From Terana coerulea (Eukaryota; Basidiomycota; Agaricomycetes; Polyporales; Phanerochaetaceae), in contig JAKOGH010000248.1 in NCBI GenBank assembly GCA_024811115.1, positions 17,339 through 81,338 of the forward strand: a DNA stretch of 64,000 nt, written 5' to 3'. Under the pieces are notes generated by a model, which saw only the letters and a program-made list of their open reading frames with translations, was not told the DNA's origin and searched no databases. Below are positions 37,681 to 47,900 of this stretch, piece by piece (within the stretch, counting starts at the first letter, position 1; every line of letters starts with the position of its first letter). Both the position numbers and the translations under genes were made by a program.

Positions 37681-39299
37681 CCCAGTGAGAAGTGACAAAA
37701 ATGAGGTACAGCGAGAGCCAATGCCGTCCAGCTGACTCCAACAGTGGAGTTGGATGGATGGGAATGCAAGTCGTAGGATGGCGCCGCCAAATCTGGACTA
37801 AGAGTTAGCACCAGCAAACGAGATGTGTCGTGGTCCGTCTTGCGGAGCTGTGTGAGAGCGCCGGATGGACCTGGTTGGACAGTTGAATGCACAGTGATTG
37901 GTTGCACTTATATCCACATCGCGACAGGGAAATATAGCAGGGTCAAACAGTATGCATTCACATCTAACAGATATGTACATCAGCAAAGTTGCATTGGCGC
38001 TGAGCGGTACTGACAGGTACTGATGAAGCCATCTCAGCGCGCTTCAGTCCCTTCAGTGCTGTCAGCGCCCGCCAGTCTCAGTAGTCGTTTTGAGCGCTCT
38101 CAGACGTTTTTGACCCCTCTTGCATCCGACTCTTGCAGCAAAGCTTCGGTGAGTAAACCATCATCATTCACGTCCAGCATAGATTATGAAACAAGAGGAA
38201 CTAAGAAAATACAAAATCTAGTAAAACTCCGGCTTCAGCAGGGCTCGAACTTCGGTTCCAAACTGTTCGTCAGTGCTCTCAGTGCCCGTCAGCGCTCATC
38301 AGTCGTCAGCGCTTGTACGTTTTGCTGATGTACAAGCAAGCCTATTCTAGATCTAAAACTGGCTATTTAACCGAAATCCAACCACCTCCAACCGCCTCCG
38401 TCATCTACTGCAACCAGCCAAGCTCTGGTGTTTGCGCCTGCTGCGTCCCCCGATGTGAGCCCATTCTCCCACAGTGGTGCTGGTAGATTGCATCGGCTGC
38501 GTTATCGTTGTTCTTGTCGTTGTCGTGACCAAGACAGCTGCCATCCCACTCAGCAACCTGGACACACTCTGCACAATCCTGTAGTGAGCGAGGCAAGACA
38601 TTTATTTAGTGAATGATATGCGTGCCTGTGGGGGCGCCATGCGCATATTTGCGACCCTCCCCAGATATAAGCGTGGATAATAGGGACAGCACAAGGTCTC
38701 TGAATACTGTGGTGAGCACTGCAATGAAGCCGCAGTAGGTATACAACACACCGTGAAGCCTACGCTGACCAAACAGCTCTCCTGACGTCACACCCGAAAG
38801 CTGGTAGCCAGTAGTATGGTAGAATCCAGTCAAGTCAGAGCAAGTTTACACATACGAAAGGCAAGACCTCTCACCTGTGCAAAGAGATTTGCGGTATGTG
38901 TGACTCATGGTTGTCGACTGAGACGATGGGGGAGAGGACAAGGATACCCGTCACTGCATCGAGAACGCGTGCAGGTATAAGACGTCCGGGCGATGCCGCA
39001 CTCGGTTCGTGCACGAACAAGCGCCAGTCGAAGGGCCGGGTCGAGCGCAAGCATGCATGAAGACGGCTAGGTGCATGCGCGCACACGCACATAGGCTGCA
39101 CTTGCATGCTTGGCTAGGGGAGGGAGGGAGGACATCGAAGGCAGCTGGCCATGGGAGAGTGCATCGAAGCCCAATCAAAGCTCAGCAGGCCCATGAATAA
39201 ACGCCGGTGTTGCACTGTGCTGGCTCTCGCAGGATTGGACTAAGACCGCTTGACCACGTTGGCTCTCGCTGGACCTCATTTTGGTCACTTCTCACTGGG
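37681..39299. mobile_element. TIR element E2, non-autonomous relative of E1
   Basis: 1.62 kb with the E1 terminal repeat at both ends (CCCAGTGAGAAGTGAC and the inverse) and target copies gatcaacc (37673-37680) and gatcaact (39300-39307). The first about 130 bp also match the E1 left interior (gatgggaatgca(g/a)gtcgtagg, gcaccagcaaacgagatg). The E1 gene is absent. The interior holds nested element C (37978-38330) and unrelated sequence without a convincing frame. Confidence 0.85.
37978..38330 (-). mobile_element. Nested TIR element C, copy 2 (inside E2)
   Basis: 353 bp from CATCAGCAAAG to GTTTTGCTGATG, flanked by ta on both sides. It is the reverse complement of 21588-21941, with shared stretches such as ttcggtgagtaaaccatcat and ttgcatccgactcttgcagc. 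A TA duplication would suit Tc1/mariner, but copy 1 has cc flanks, so the class is open. Confidence 0.8.
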
Positions 39300-39637
39300 G
39301 ATCAACTGTGAGAGCTGTACACTCATGTTTTCCGAACGCTGGCCGAAAGTAGTTTTTCCTGGGTAGAGTACAGTCTTGAACCGGTCTATGAGACACCCAA
39401 ATTAGTGTGTACTCTGGGGGAACTGGATGAGGAGATATCCTCAGTAAAAGTAGCGGGATGCAAACTTGCGCACATCATATGTGTCTACAAATATAATTGA
39501 GGGGCATGAGCGAGAATCTATCTTGCCAGCACAATGCCGAGCGTGCAAGTCTGCGCATAAGGCACCCCAGTCCTTGCAACACCCGAAAATGGCTCTGATG
39601 CCCACGTAAAAGGAAATCGATCAAACCGTGGCGCCAC

Positions 39638-39880
39638 TTAGCGCTCCTCGCACATCTTGTCGTCGCTGTTCTCCTCCTCGCTTTCCTCGTCGTCTGCGTC
39701 CTCTCCTGTGTCCTCATCTACAATAATCTTGAGTCTCGGCACTGGTTTCAACAACCTCCCGGTCAGCTTCGGCCTATTTCGGTGTGCGCTGCCAGACAAA
39801 TGCCCACGTGGACCGTATTTCAAGCGCTTAAGCAAGCTCTCGCTCTCGTCCACTTTCCGACGTCGGATGCCCGGCACCAC
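39638..39880 (-). CDS. Unrecognised acidic-tailed fragment
   Basis: A minus-strand frame of about 80 codons (about 10 more upstream if NEWFVVPGIRRRK is read). A basic part (RRRKVDESESLLKRLKYGPR) leads to a strongly acidic end (DEDTGEDADDEESEEENSDD). Composition suggests a real C-terminus, but no upstream exon or family is recognised. It may be the tail of a lost gene next to E2. Confidence 0.3.
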   Translation of the reverse strand: MVPGIRRRKVDESESLLKRLKYGPRGHLSGSAHRNRPKLTGRLLKPVPRLKIIVDEDTGEDADDEESEEENSDDKMCEER

Positions 39881-40280
39881 AAACCACTCATTGCCTTACC
39901 TCCAGAACTAGCGGGATTCACAAAGGATAGCTACGAGGTACATTAAATGAGATCTCCGAGTGCATGGACTGTCTACCTGATTTTTGGTGTAGATATCAAA
40001 ATTGGTGTATGTGATCAAAACTGGCCTTTTCGCCCCTACACAAGCAACAGTTCGACGTAGCATTGTGAATCGCTGGTGCATTGAAGGTACATTGACTAGT
40101 ACTACTGTACATTTTTTTTGTGATTTTATAAGCCCGAGAACGAAAGTTTTGAGGTGTGTTGCAAGGAGTGGTGGTGTCTCAAGGACTGGTTGAAGACTGT
40201 AGACAGAATCAACTTGAAATATGGCGAACGGTTACGCGTCTGCCGAAAGGCTCATGGGCGTGACGGCAGAAGGCAGGCGG

Positions 40281-40325
40281 TACATGACCGTCACAATTGA
40301 TCCGTTGTAGCCATGACGGTCACAC
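40281..40325 (+). promoter_or_regulatory. Conserved upstream motif of MYND copy D
   Basis: ATGACCGTCACAATTGATC and, 20 bases on, ATGACGGTCACACATG, starting 153 nt before the ATG at 40434. The CACAATTGATC part is identical to that before copy A. Confidence 0.5.
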
Positions 40326-40433
40326 ATGTTCAACGTGACCGCCTCGCGTCGAGCTGCATCGGTCATTCCGAGTCCACCGAGCACCTTTCGACTTACAGCG
40401 ACTTCGCGCAGCCTCGTTATCACGGCATTCGTT

Positions 40434-41585
40434 ATGACAAAAAATAGGCCCGACATGAACACCTCCAGCGCAGCCCGGGAGAAGTCCTGGGAGCGAGACC
40501 TGGAGCTTTGCTTCGATACGTACAGCCAGCTCCCAGGCAACTAACTGCCCTTTTCACGGAGGAAATGTTGGCGCTAGTGGATCTAGAGGCAAGCTGGAGG
40601 CCCGGCTCACGGATCCCGCTGCCAAGAGAATTGCAAGAGAGACGGGAAAATGAAGTAGAGATTTGGGGACCTTCAAGAACTTGGAGCATGCATGCTTCAT
40701 CTACGCGCTCCCATAGTCTAAGCTTCCTCCTGGCAAGAAATTGCTGGGGTGCAGCAAGTGTAGTCAAATCAAACGGCGTATCTGCTATTGCTCATGGTAA
40801 GTCTCCTCTTGTAACGCCATACCGGGCCGTAGTCATGCTTTTCGTAGCGAGTGCCAAACGAAGGACTGGGAAAGTGGCAAGCCCTGGCCTCATAAGTTGA
40901 TATGTGGAAAACTGCTAGACGAAGAGAAGCTCCAAGACATTCAACAGCAGGCACAGACCCGAAAGCCCGCCCCAACTACCACGCCATGGCTCCCGGACGC
41001 AGATCCTTTCTGCAAGCGGTCACCTGCGCTCCTACATCAGCTCTCCTCCGTTGGAGTAGCAAATGACTATATCTTGTACGTCCAGCATTGTAATCAATGC
41101 CTCGCAGCTTATTAACGCTGCTGCAAGGTCATACACCCTGACCCAATGCTGATGATCCAGGTATTTGCATTTCAAATGAGCATGGAGGTACGTTCGTGTA
41201 ACGGATTCACTATGCTATAATTCTAAGCGAGTGCTTCCAGACAAAGTCCGTTTCCTAATCCACCGAAATCGAGGTGGGGCATACAATCCGCTTGTTGTGC
41301 TCTACATGACTAAGACTGTTATCCACAGCTTTTCGCAACGGCGACAAGCGGGCGGCGAATGTGGTGCACGCTTACGTTCTGTCTGGTTTGCACCATACCG
41401 GAGTCTCTCCGCTGCACCTACGCAAGCAACTCGAGTCCGAGTACGGCTTCCCGATAGCTGATGTGGACTACCGGCTGGTCGACGTGCAGACCGGTGCTGT
41501 GAGCCGCAGCGAGCTACAGCTTGTTCACGATACCATCAAGATGCAGGCCGACTGGTGGAATGCGAAGAAAGCGGCGTCTGCATGA
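40434..41585 (+). pseudogene. MYND-family copy D, internally deleted
   Basis: It begins with RPDMNTSSAAREKSWERDLEL as in copy A, then meets a stop in the LPGN region. About 400 bp of the N-terminal domain are missing: the text jumps from ..ALVDLEASW to the finger linker near 40640. The finger has lost its first cysteine pair (ACFIYALP, then a TAG), although LLGCSKCSQIKRRICYCS survives. A one-base loss near 41148 breaks the HPDP exon. The C-terminal exon, 41329-41585, is clean (LRKQLESEYGFPI... QADWWNAKKA). No transposon is seen inside; this copy decayed by deletion and point change. Confidence 0.85.
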
Positions 41586-42537
41586 GGACCCGGCTGCGGC
41601 AAGTCCCTTCGATGTAGTTCATCCCAACGTCGTGAGTTGTCGCGCCATGCTACCTATGCCAGTCATCTGATTCCAAGTCCGGAGGATCACGCGCTTCATG
41701 TAACATGCTTGAACCCACCGACGCCTCGTGCGTTCGATGTATACTTGTGTTTGCAACAGCAACGTTGATTATTCATGCTCTTACCTGGATACAATGTGCT
41801 CGGCACGGTCTGTCATACAGGTTGCGAAATATCCTTGCACATGATGAGTGCCCATTGTATTCCCGTAACTGCGATCACGGAGGATTCTATACACGCATCC
41901 GACTGCGGTCGTTTACGTGAACGCACCCTCAGTATCCCGGGCCCTACTTATCTCGTGTTGGCATGCGAGCCGTCTCGTCTCACGCACCCCTGCATCAATG
42001 CAGGAAGACATGGCAGACGTCAGCCTGCCCCACGTTGTGCCTCCGGACAGGTCCCGGCCTGTTCATGACATTGACAGTCGCATCTGCGATCTCCACCATC
42101 AGGCTCTCGTCCGGGCCATTCGAGTGATCCCGCCAATTTCACGCGCTGCTGTGTCTTCGATCGCTCCGTTTCTGTGAATGCCCTCGGACATGACCGTCGC
42201 CAGTCCCGCGGGCTGAGGGACCCACGTAATCACGTTTGAAAACTTTGCGTTGAGACACTCGCAAGTTGAGCACGAGACGCATTGATTGGTGGGTATTACA
42301 CTACTGCAGACAACATCTCTTCGAATAGTACACTAGGCAGCAGACAGAGGCGTGTATAAAAAGCAAAGATTAGAGCAATGGTAGGTATAAAGGAGCAAGC
42401 ATCGAGACACAAGCTCGTGGAAGAAGACGAGACAATACCTAGGTATACGATAGATGGCGCGAGCAACGCGAGACATAAGAAACAGACACCGTCCCGATGG
42501 TCCAACCGCCACCCCAAGCAAACAGCCGTCTAGGCCC
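41586..42537. other. Convergent 3' region between MYND-D and the C2H2 gene
   Basis: No gene is supported. A plus-strand frame ending at 42177 has coding-like text (HDIDSRICDLHHQALVRAIR) but no recognised family or neighbours to join. Confidence 0.4.
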
Positions 42538-44971
42538 TCATTCCAACGGAGACTCGTACTTGATCTCCACTCCCAGGTGATCCAACGGAAGCTGGTGACC
42601 GTCCGCGAGGGGATACGCTCCCTGCGGTGGATGGTGAGGATACGCCTGCCCATCCATATCCAACGCCAGGCGATCCAGGTCCCCGTCCTGGAGAGCCATG
42701 TCCCCATCGTACACCGGCGACGGGTAGTACGGGTGAGCGTGCGGCGGACTGCGGCGAGCCACCTGGACCTGCGCCCGCGCGTACTCGGACATCTGCAGGA
42801 GATACGCCTCTTCCTCCGACTTGCGCCGCTCGAGCTCCCTCTGCGCGTCCTGGAACCGCTGGTGCTCGGCCTGGCCCTGCATCTGCAGCTGCCGCAGCTG
42901 CTCCTCCTGCTGGCGACGCAGCTCCTGCGAGTAGCGCAAGGCCCCGAGCTCCGGCGTACCCGCCATCGAACGCTGCTGCTGCAGGTGCACCGCCTGGGCG
43001 TGCGCGTGGGGATGGTGTGCGATCGTAGAGGGCGAGCTGCTGAGCACTTGCGACGATCCCCGACGATGTTGTGGGCCGAGATGCACCGAATGCGGCCGAT
43101 GCTGCGCCTGGTAGTGGTACAAGTGCTCGAGCTGCTGCTGGTGCATCGGTGTCATTGCAGAGCTCCATGACGGAGAGCCGTCGAGACTGGGGTCGAGACT
43201 CTGAGCCGTCGTCGTCTGCGCCAGCGGTCCGTGGCCGGCTGCGCCCAGCGCTGCTATATGGGCGTACATCTCCGGATCGGCGGTAGTCATCCCCATCGTC
43301 GTCGGATCCTGAGTAGGGTCGCTTGCGAGGATTGGCGTACTCGGCGTATGGTGCATCGGCGGGGAACGTCGCTGAGGAGGGCGTGGAGGAGGTGGGTGCG
43401 TGGAAGGAAAAGGGTGAGTCGTATGAGCCTCCAACAGGTGACGTTGGTTCGTCTCCTCCGTCGTCTCCATGCCGGCTACGGTATACGGCGCCATGATCAG
43501 CTCCGGCGAGTCGCCGTCCATGCCCAGTGGCGAGCGATAGGGATAGGTCGGGGCGAGCTGTGACCAGTGGGGGTAGGGTGGGTCCAGATCCGTAATAGTA
43601 GGATGCGGGAGCTGTCCCTGGCCGAGTTGCTGTTGAGGGTCGTCCACCGCGGTAGGCTGCATACGGACCTGATGGGGTGGGTAGGGGTAGTATGTGTGAG
43701 GATGTGAGCGGTACTCCGAGCTGCTCGCGCTGCTGCGGGACGAAGAGCGGTGGGGCGGGTGGCCGTGCGTGCGAGAGAGCGAGGGAGGGAGGGAGGGATG
43801 CGGGGACGACGGATGAGATGGGTGGGAGGGGTTGGTTTGCAGTTGCAGGACGGCTGCTAGTTCCGGGCCGACTGGAGCTACCGGCAGCGTTTGGGATATC
43901 GGGGAGACTGAAGCTGAATGGGGTGGAGGAGGGGCGAGAAAGGACTGGCCGGGATGTTGGGCGTGTTGGTGATGGAGAGCGGCTGCTGCGGTGGATGATG
44001 CTGGGGGACACGAAAGGACTGGCCGGGGTCACGAAAGGAATGGTGGTGTCCGCGGTCGAGGGTGGTCCATCCTCCAGAGGTCCGAAACGAATCGTCTCCG
44101 CCCTCGTAACCAGTGCTGGTACCAGGACGCATCGACATGGGTAGTCCGTCTTCCTGCTTGATGGACATGGCTGGATGTGTGCCGTCAAGAGTACTAGTCC
44201 CAGCGTTAGCCGCAGCGGCAGCTTGGGCTTGAGCGCGCTTGCCTCGAGGAGCCCCCTTTCCAACGGCGGTCATCGTCGCATGCAGCGACGTGAGCTCTTG
44301 CATCATGTGCTCATTCTGGTCGAGCTTGTCGGCGTGAACGGTCTGAGCATGCTGGCGGAGATTGTCGAGCCGAGAAAATTGCTTGCCGCAGTGGCATGTG
44401 AAAGGGCGTTCACCAGTGTGTTTTCTACAAAGAAAGGTGGGTAAGTAATGTTATTTTGCGACGTAGCGAGGCGAGCAGGAAACAGTGGGTGTATGCGCGT
44501 GGAAAGTGGGAGGAGAAGCGTCTCGAATGACCCGCATAGCAGTGCGTCTACAACGTCCCGGAGAGTGTCCGGTGACGTTTGCGACGTTTGCTCTTCGTGT
44601 CTTGCGCTGCTCTGAGGCAACCTCGTCCTTTGCCTCCAAGTCCGACGACCCCTGATCGCAGAGTGGGAGGAAACATGAAATGGGGGAAGGGCGTACCTGA
44701 TGTGCCTGGCAAGGTGCTCGCTTCTGCTGAATACCATGCGACAGTCGCCGTAACCTCTGCACTGAAAGGTCTTGGCGGGAGCGGGACGGTACCGCTTGCT
44801 GGCGCCAGATACGCTTTGGTTCGTCGTCGTCGGCGACGACGTGGGCGGCTGAAACAGGGGCTGGGGCATGTGGGCCACGGCGGCGGCCATGTCTGGGGAA
44901 TGCGAGGAGCGTTGAGGAGAGGGCGTCCTGTCGCTGTAGTCGACGTCCGCAGGGGACTTTTCGTTGTCCAT
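42538..44971 (-). CDS. C2H2 zinc-finger transcription factor with two frame changes
   Basis: Exon 1 is 44971-44697 and exon 2 starts at 44424 (GTACGC donor, TTTGTAG acceptor). The junction completes two adjacent fingers: [21 protein letters not shown] and [21 protein letters not shown], whose second finger has the C-x-C spacing of a fungal regulator group I know from mushrooms (RGM1/USV1-like). Downstream text in three frames is plausible in turn: first [13 protein letters not shown] (to about 43930), then [10 protein letters not shown] and [14 protein letters not shown] with [19 protein letters not shown] (to about 43000), then a coiled coil ([20 protein letters not shown]) ending at 42538. 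Both changes are +1. Introns of length 3n+1 would explain them but I found none that convinces; indels or sequence errors are alternatives. An upstream in-frame ATG at 44998 exists. Confidence 0.75.
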
Positions 44972-47900
44972 TGACCGTCGAGGCGGGGATGCACTCAACC
45001 TAAAAGGTGCCTGGCAAGCAGCTCAATTAAGCAAATCAGGCACTCCCAACGAGCGGAGATTCAACCATTCCTTGCGAGCGCCCGTACCGAAGAGCCGGGA
45101 TTCCAGGCACGGAGTGCGCCCGGTTCCGACGATCTCAGATCCTGGCTGTACCCATCCAGGCCAGTGCCATCAAATGCGCCAGGCGGTTCGCTTTTTCGTG
45201 CCCGAACCGATCCGTGCAGATCGTCCGCAACACAACACCTTCCTCTTCTGCTGCTCGTGGCACCCACCCATCTGCCCACGTGAAACCTCGAGATCATGAT
45301 CCTTTGTCGCGGACGGCATTCTGCCCAACAAGCTCGCCTACACACCCTCCACTATCGGGCCCATCTCAATGTCTCTCCACAGTACTCACTAGATACGTGT
45401 CGGCTCCGCCGACAAAAAACCTTGGGTTTGTACAGGTGTAAACGTGTGCTGATTAAGCAGGACGACGGTGAGGAAGGGAGCGGCCGTGGGAAAGGATGGG
45501 CGTCAGGCAAATGCCGGTAGGACGAAAAGTGGCTTCACATTAAAGGTTTCACAGTTACCTTGCAAGCAAGGTGATCTTGGCTCTCGAGAAGGAGCAACGT
45601 TGGCAGCTGTGGTGTATCGCCGGTTAGGAGACATAACGACATCCCAGCCACACTCGTTCCGGAGCTGTTTGCAGTCCGTAGCGCGGAACAGAGCCCAGAG
45701 CGGGGCTGTCTTCTCAGCCATGTATGTACAGGCCGCATCTTCCCATGCCCAACTCTGTCTACCGATGGCGCCGCTTCACTTCCCAAGATGGCCATATTTC
45801 GACACCATCAGACATATTCGACCAATCACCGCGCTCCTCTTCGTGGCGCTTTCTCGCGTTCTGGGCCGCCGTCCTATCGCTTCCCGCCCGCCCGACCTAA
45901 CCCCCAGCCCATCTGCTCGATACCTCGCCGACGTCTCTCATGCTCCTTACGTGACCACCGCCTGGTCTTGTTCTCCTTTGCACACTTGGCTTGTCCACTC
46001 ATCACCCAGCCATCCAGACGGAGTCCATGCTGGTAGCCGCCCCGCCTGCCACGTACACCTAGGCCAATCCACCGCTGGATCCGCTGTGCGTCTTGCACTG
46101 AATTCGCCGTACGCCCTGTGCGCCGCAGACCGCTGATCACTGTCCAAGCGTCCTCGTATGTACCCCGCGTTCCCCGAACGGCCCCTTTACGCCAGCGCGC
46201 TCCGTCGTTTGGTGTGCCCCTGGAAGCAGTGTCCCAGCGGGCGAGCATCAGCGCCTGTATCACCCGCTAAGGCGCATCACGATCGCTTTAGTCTTAGTGC
46301 GTCCTTGGTGTGTCCACCCACCGCGCCCGAGCCGCAATAAATCATTCTCGCAAATTTGCACCAGTCAGTATGAGACATCAATGTATCCACCGCTAGCTTA
46401 CCACGTCGCCCAGAGCTCCATTTCGCAATAAACCAGGTGTTCCATGTACAAGTGGACTGCGAACGGCGCGGATGGTGTTGGAATCGCGAATACGCCGTCG
46501 TTCTTCCGCGTCGGACACCTCGGGTGAGGGTCACATGCTAACCCGTTCAAGATCCTATCTCCCTGGGCAGCGCATGCACCGTACCGATTGCTTACGGTGG
46601 ACGCAGGAAGATTTGTACATGGACATGCAAGGATCGCCTTGCTGGTTGTTTGTCCCGCCATGTCGCGGAGCTAAGCATCGCACGGGTCTAGGCTCTGCAT
46701 TCTGCCTGCTGTCTGTCAGCCGGTGTGCTGTGCACGCTAACGCAGCCCGTAAAGTCTAGGCCCGTTCATCTTACTGTAGACTGTCCATGACCATACTCTA
46801 TGAATGCGACGCCTGTGGTGCAGACTCAGTCGTCTGTGGCGACGACGCAGACCGTCGCAGTTCATTTAGATCGGTATTTTGGGCATCAACGGGAACTCGA
46901 AAAATCTTTTTTTTCCAGATCGGGAACGGGCGTGGCCTCCCGTTGGGCCGAAGGGCTCGCGTGGGGGAGGATGGGCGAGGCAAACCTTGATTCTGCAGCT
47001 CTGTCAAAGGGCAGGGTTCTCACTGTCTGTGCCTGTCTCCGTTGCTTGTCCCTGATCGCCCTGGGGTGGGCCCAAGGCCGTCGGGGCGCCACAAAGCCCA
47101 TCGCGTTCCTGTCCGCTTGTGCGTACAGCTGCCCGTCCGCGGCTGACAACGCAGCAGCCCGCCGGACGCATTGGGCGTGCGCGCCGGCGGCAGCGATCGT
47201 GATCGCAGCGGGGCTCCCAGATAACGATCGCATCGGAGCCACCCAACGGCAATATTGCCATCGGCGTTCTGCCCTCCCGAGCCCGCGCTGTCCTCCGTGG
47301 ACAGCCACGGACATGGCTGGCCCTCGCGCCCCCTGCAGCCATGCCAAAGCCGCGCAGACGACAGCCGCAGGGCCACGAAGCACAGCGGCGTCCTCGGGTG
47401 CGTGCGAACGCGGGGAGCTAAGCAGGAGAAGCCAAAAGAAGCGCCGGGAGAAGTAGCCGGCTCCAGACCCTCACTGTCGAGCTGAAACCCATACGCTGCC
47501 ACGCATCCATTCTCTCTTCATGATAAATTGCACTCTAAAACATACGCGCACGGTACAGTGGAACGCACCCACAACGGGAGCAATAAGTCTCGTCCACCAC
47601 CTCCAAGATACGAAAAGCACGCACCCGGTGGTGCAGTCACCGGACGACCTGCAAAACAACATTGAGGCGGGCGGAAGGGCTTGCACATTTGTGACGATGG
47701 CGCGTTCATTCGGCAGAGTGAGGTGGTGCGAGTGTCGCAAACGGTTGGCGTTGTCATACAGTACACTGGACAAATGGCAGACTGCCGAAGTAACTTGAAC
47801 GCGACTACAACTGTACCCGCGGCGGGGTTATGCATCCGTCGGATAGACTCCGTGTCCCAAGATAACTTCAATGAATCCATACCGTAAGGTTCAGCGTGCA

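Noticed and set aside
42530..44263. Single 577-codon minus ORF as the whole gene
   Set aside because: It omits the zinc fingers and ends in Gly/Ala/Arg-rich text while another frame there encodes a clean coiled coil. I use it only for the middle of the C2H2 gene.
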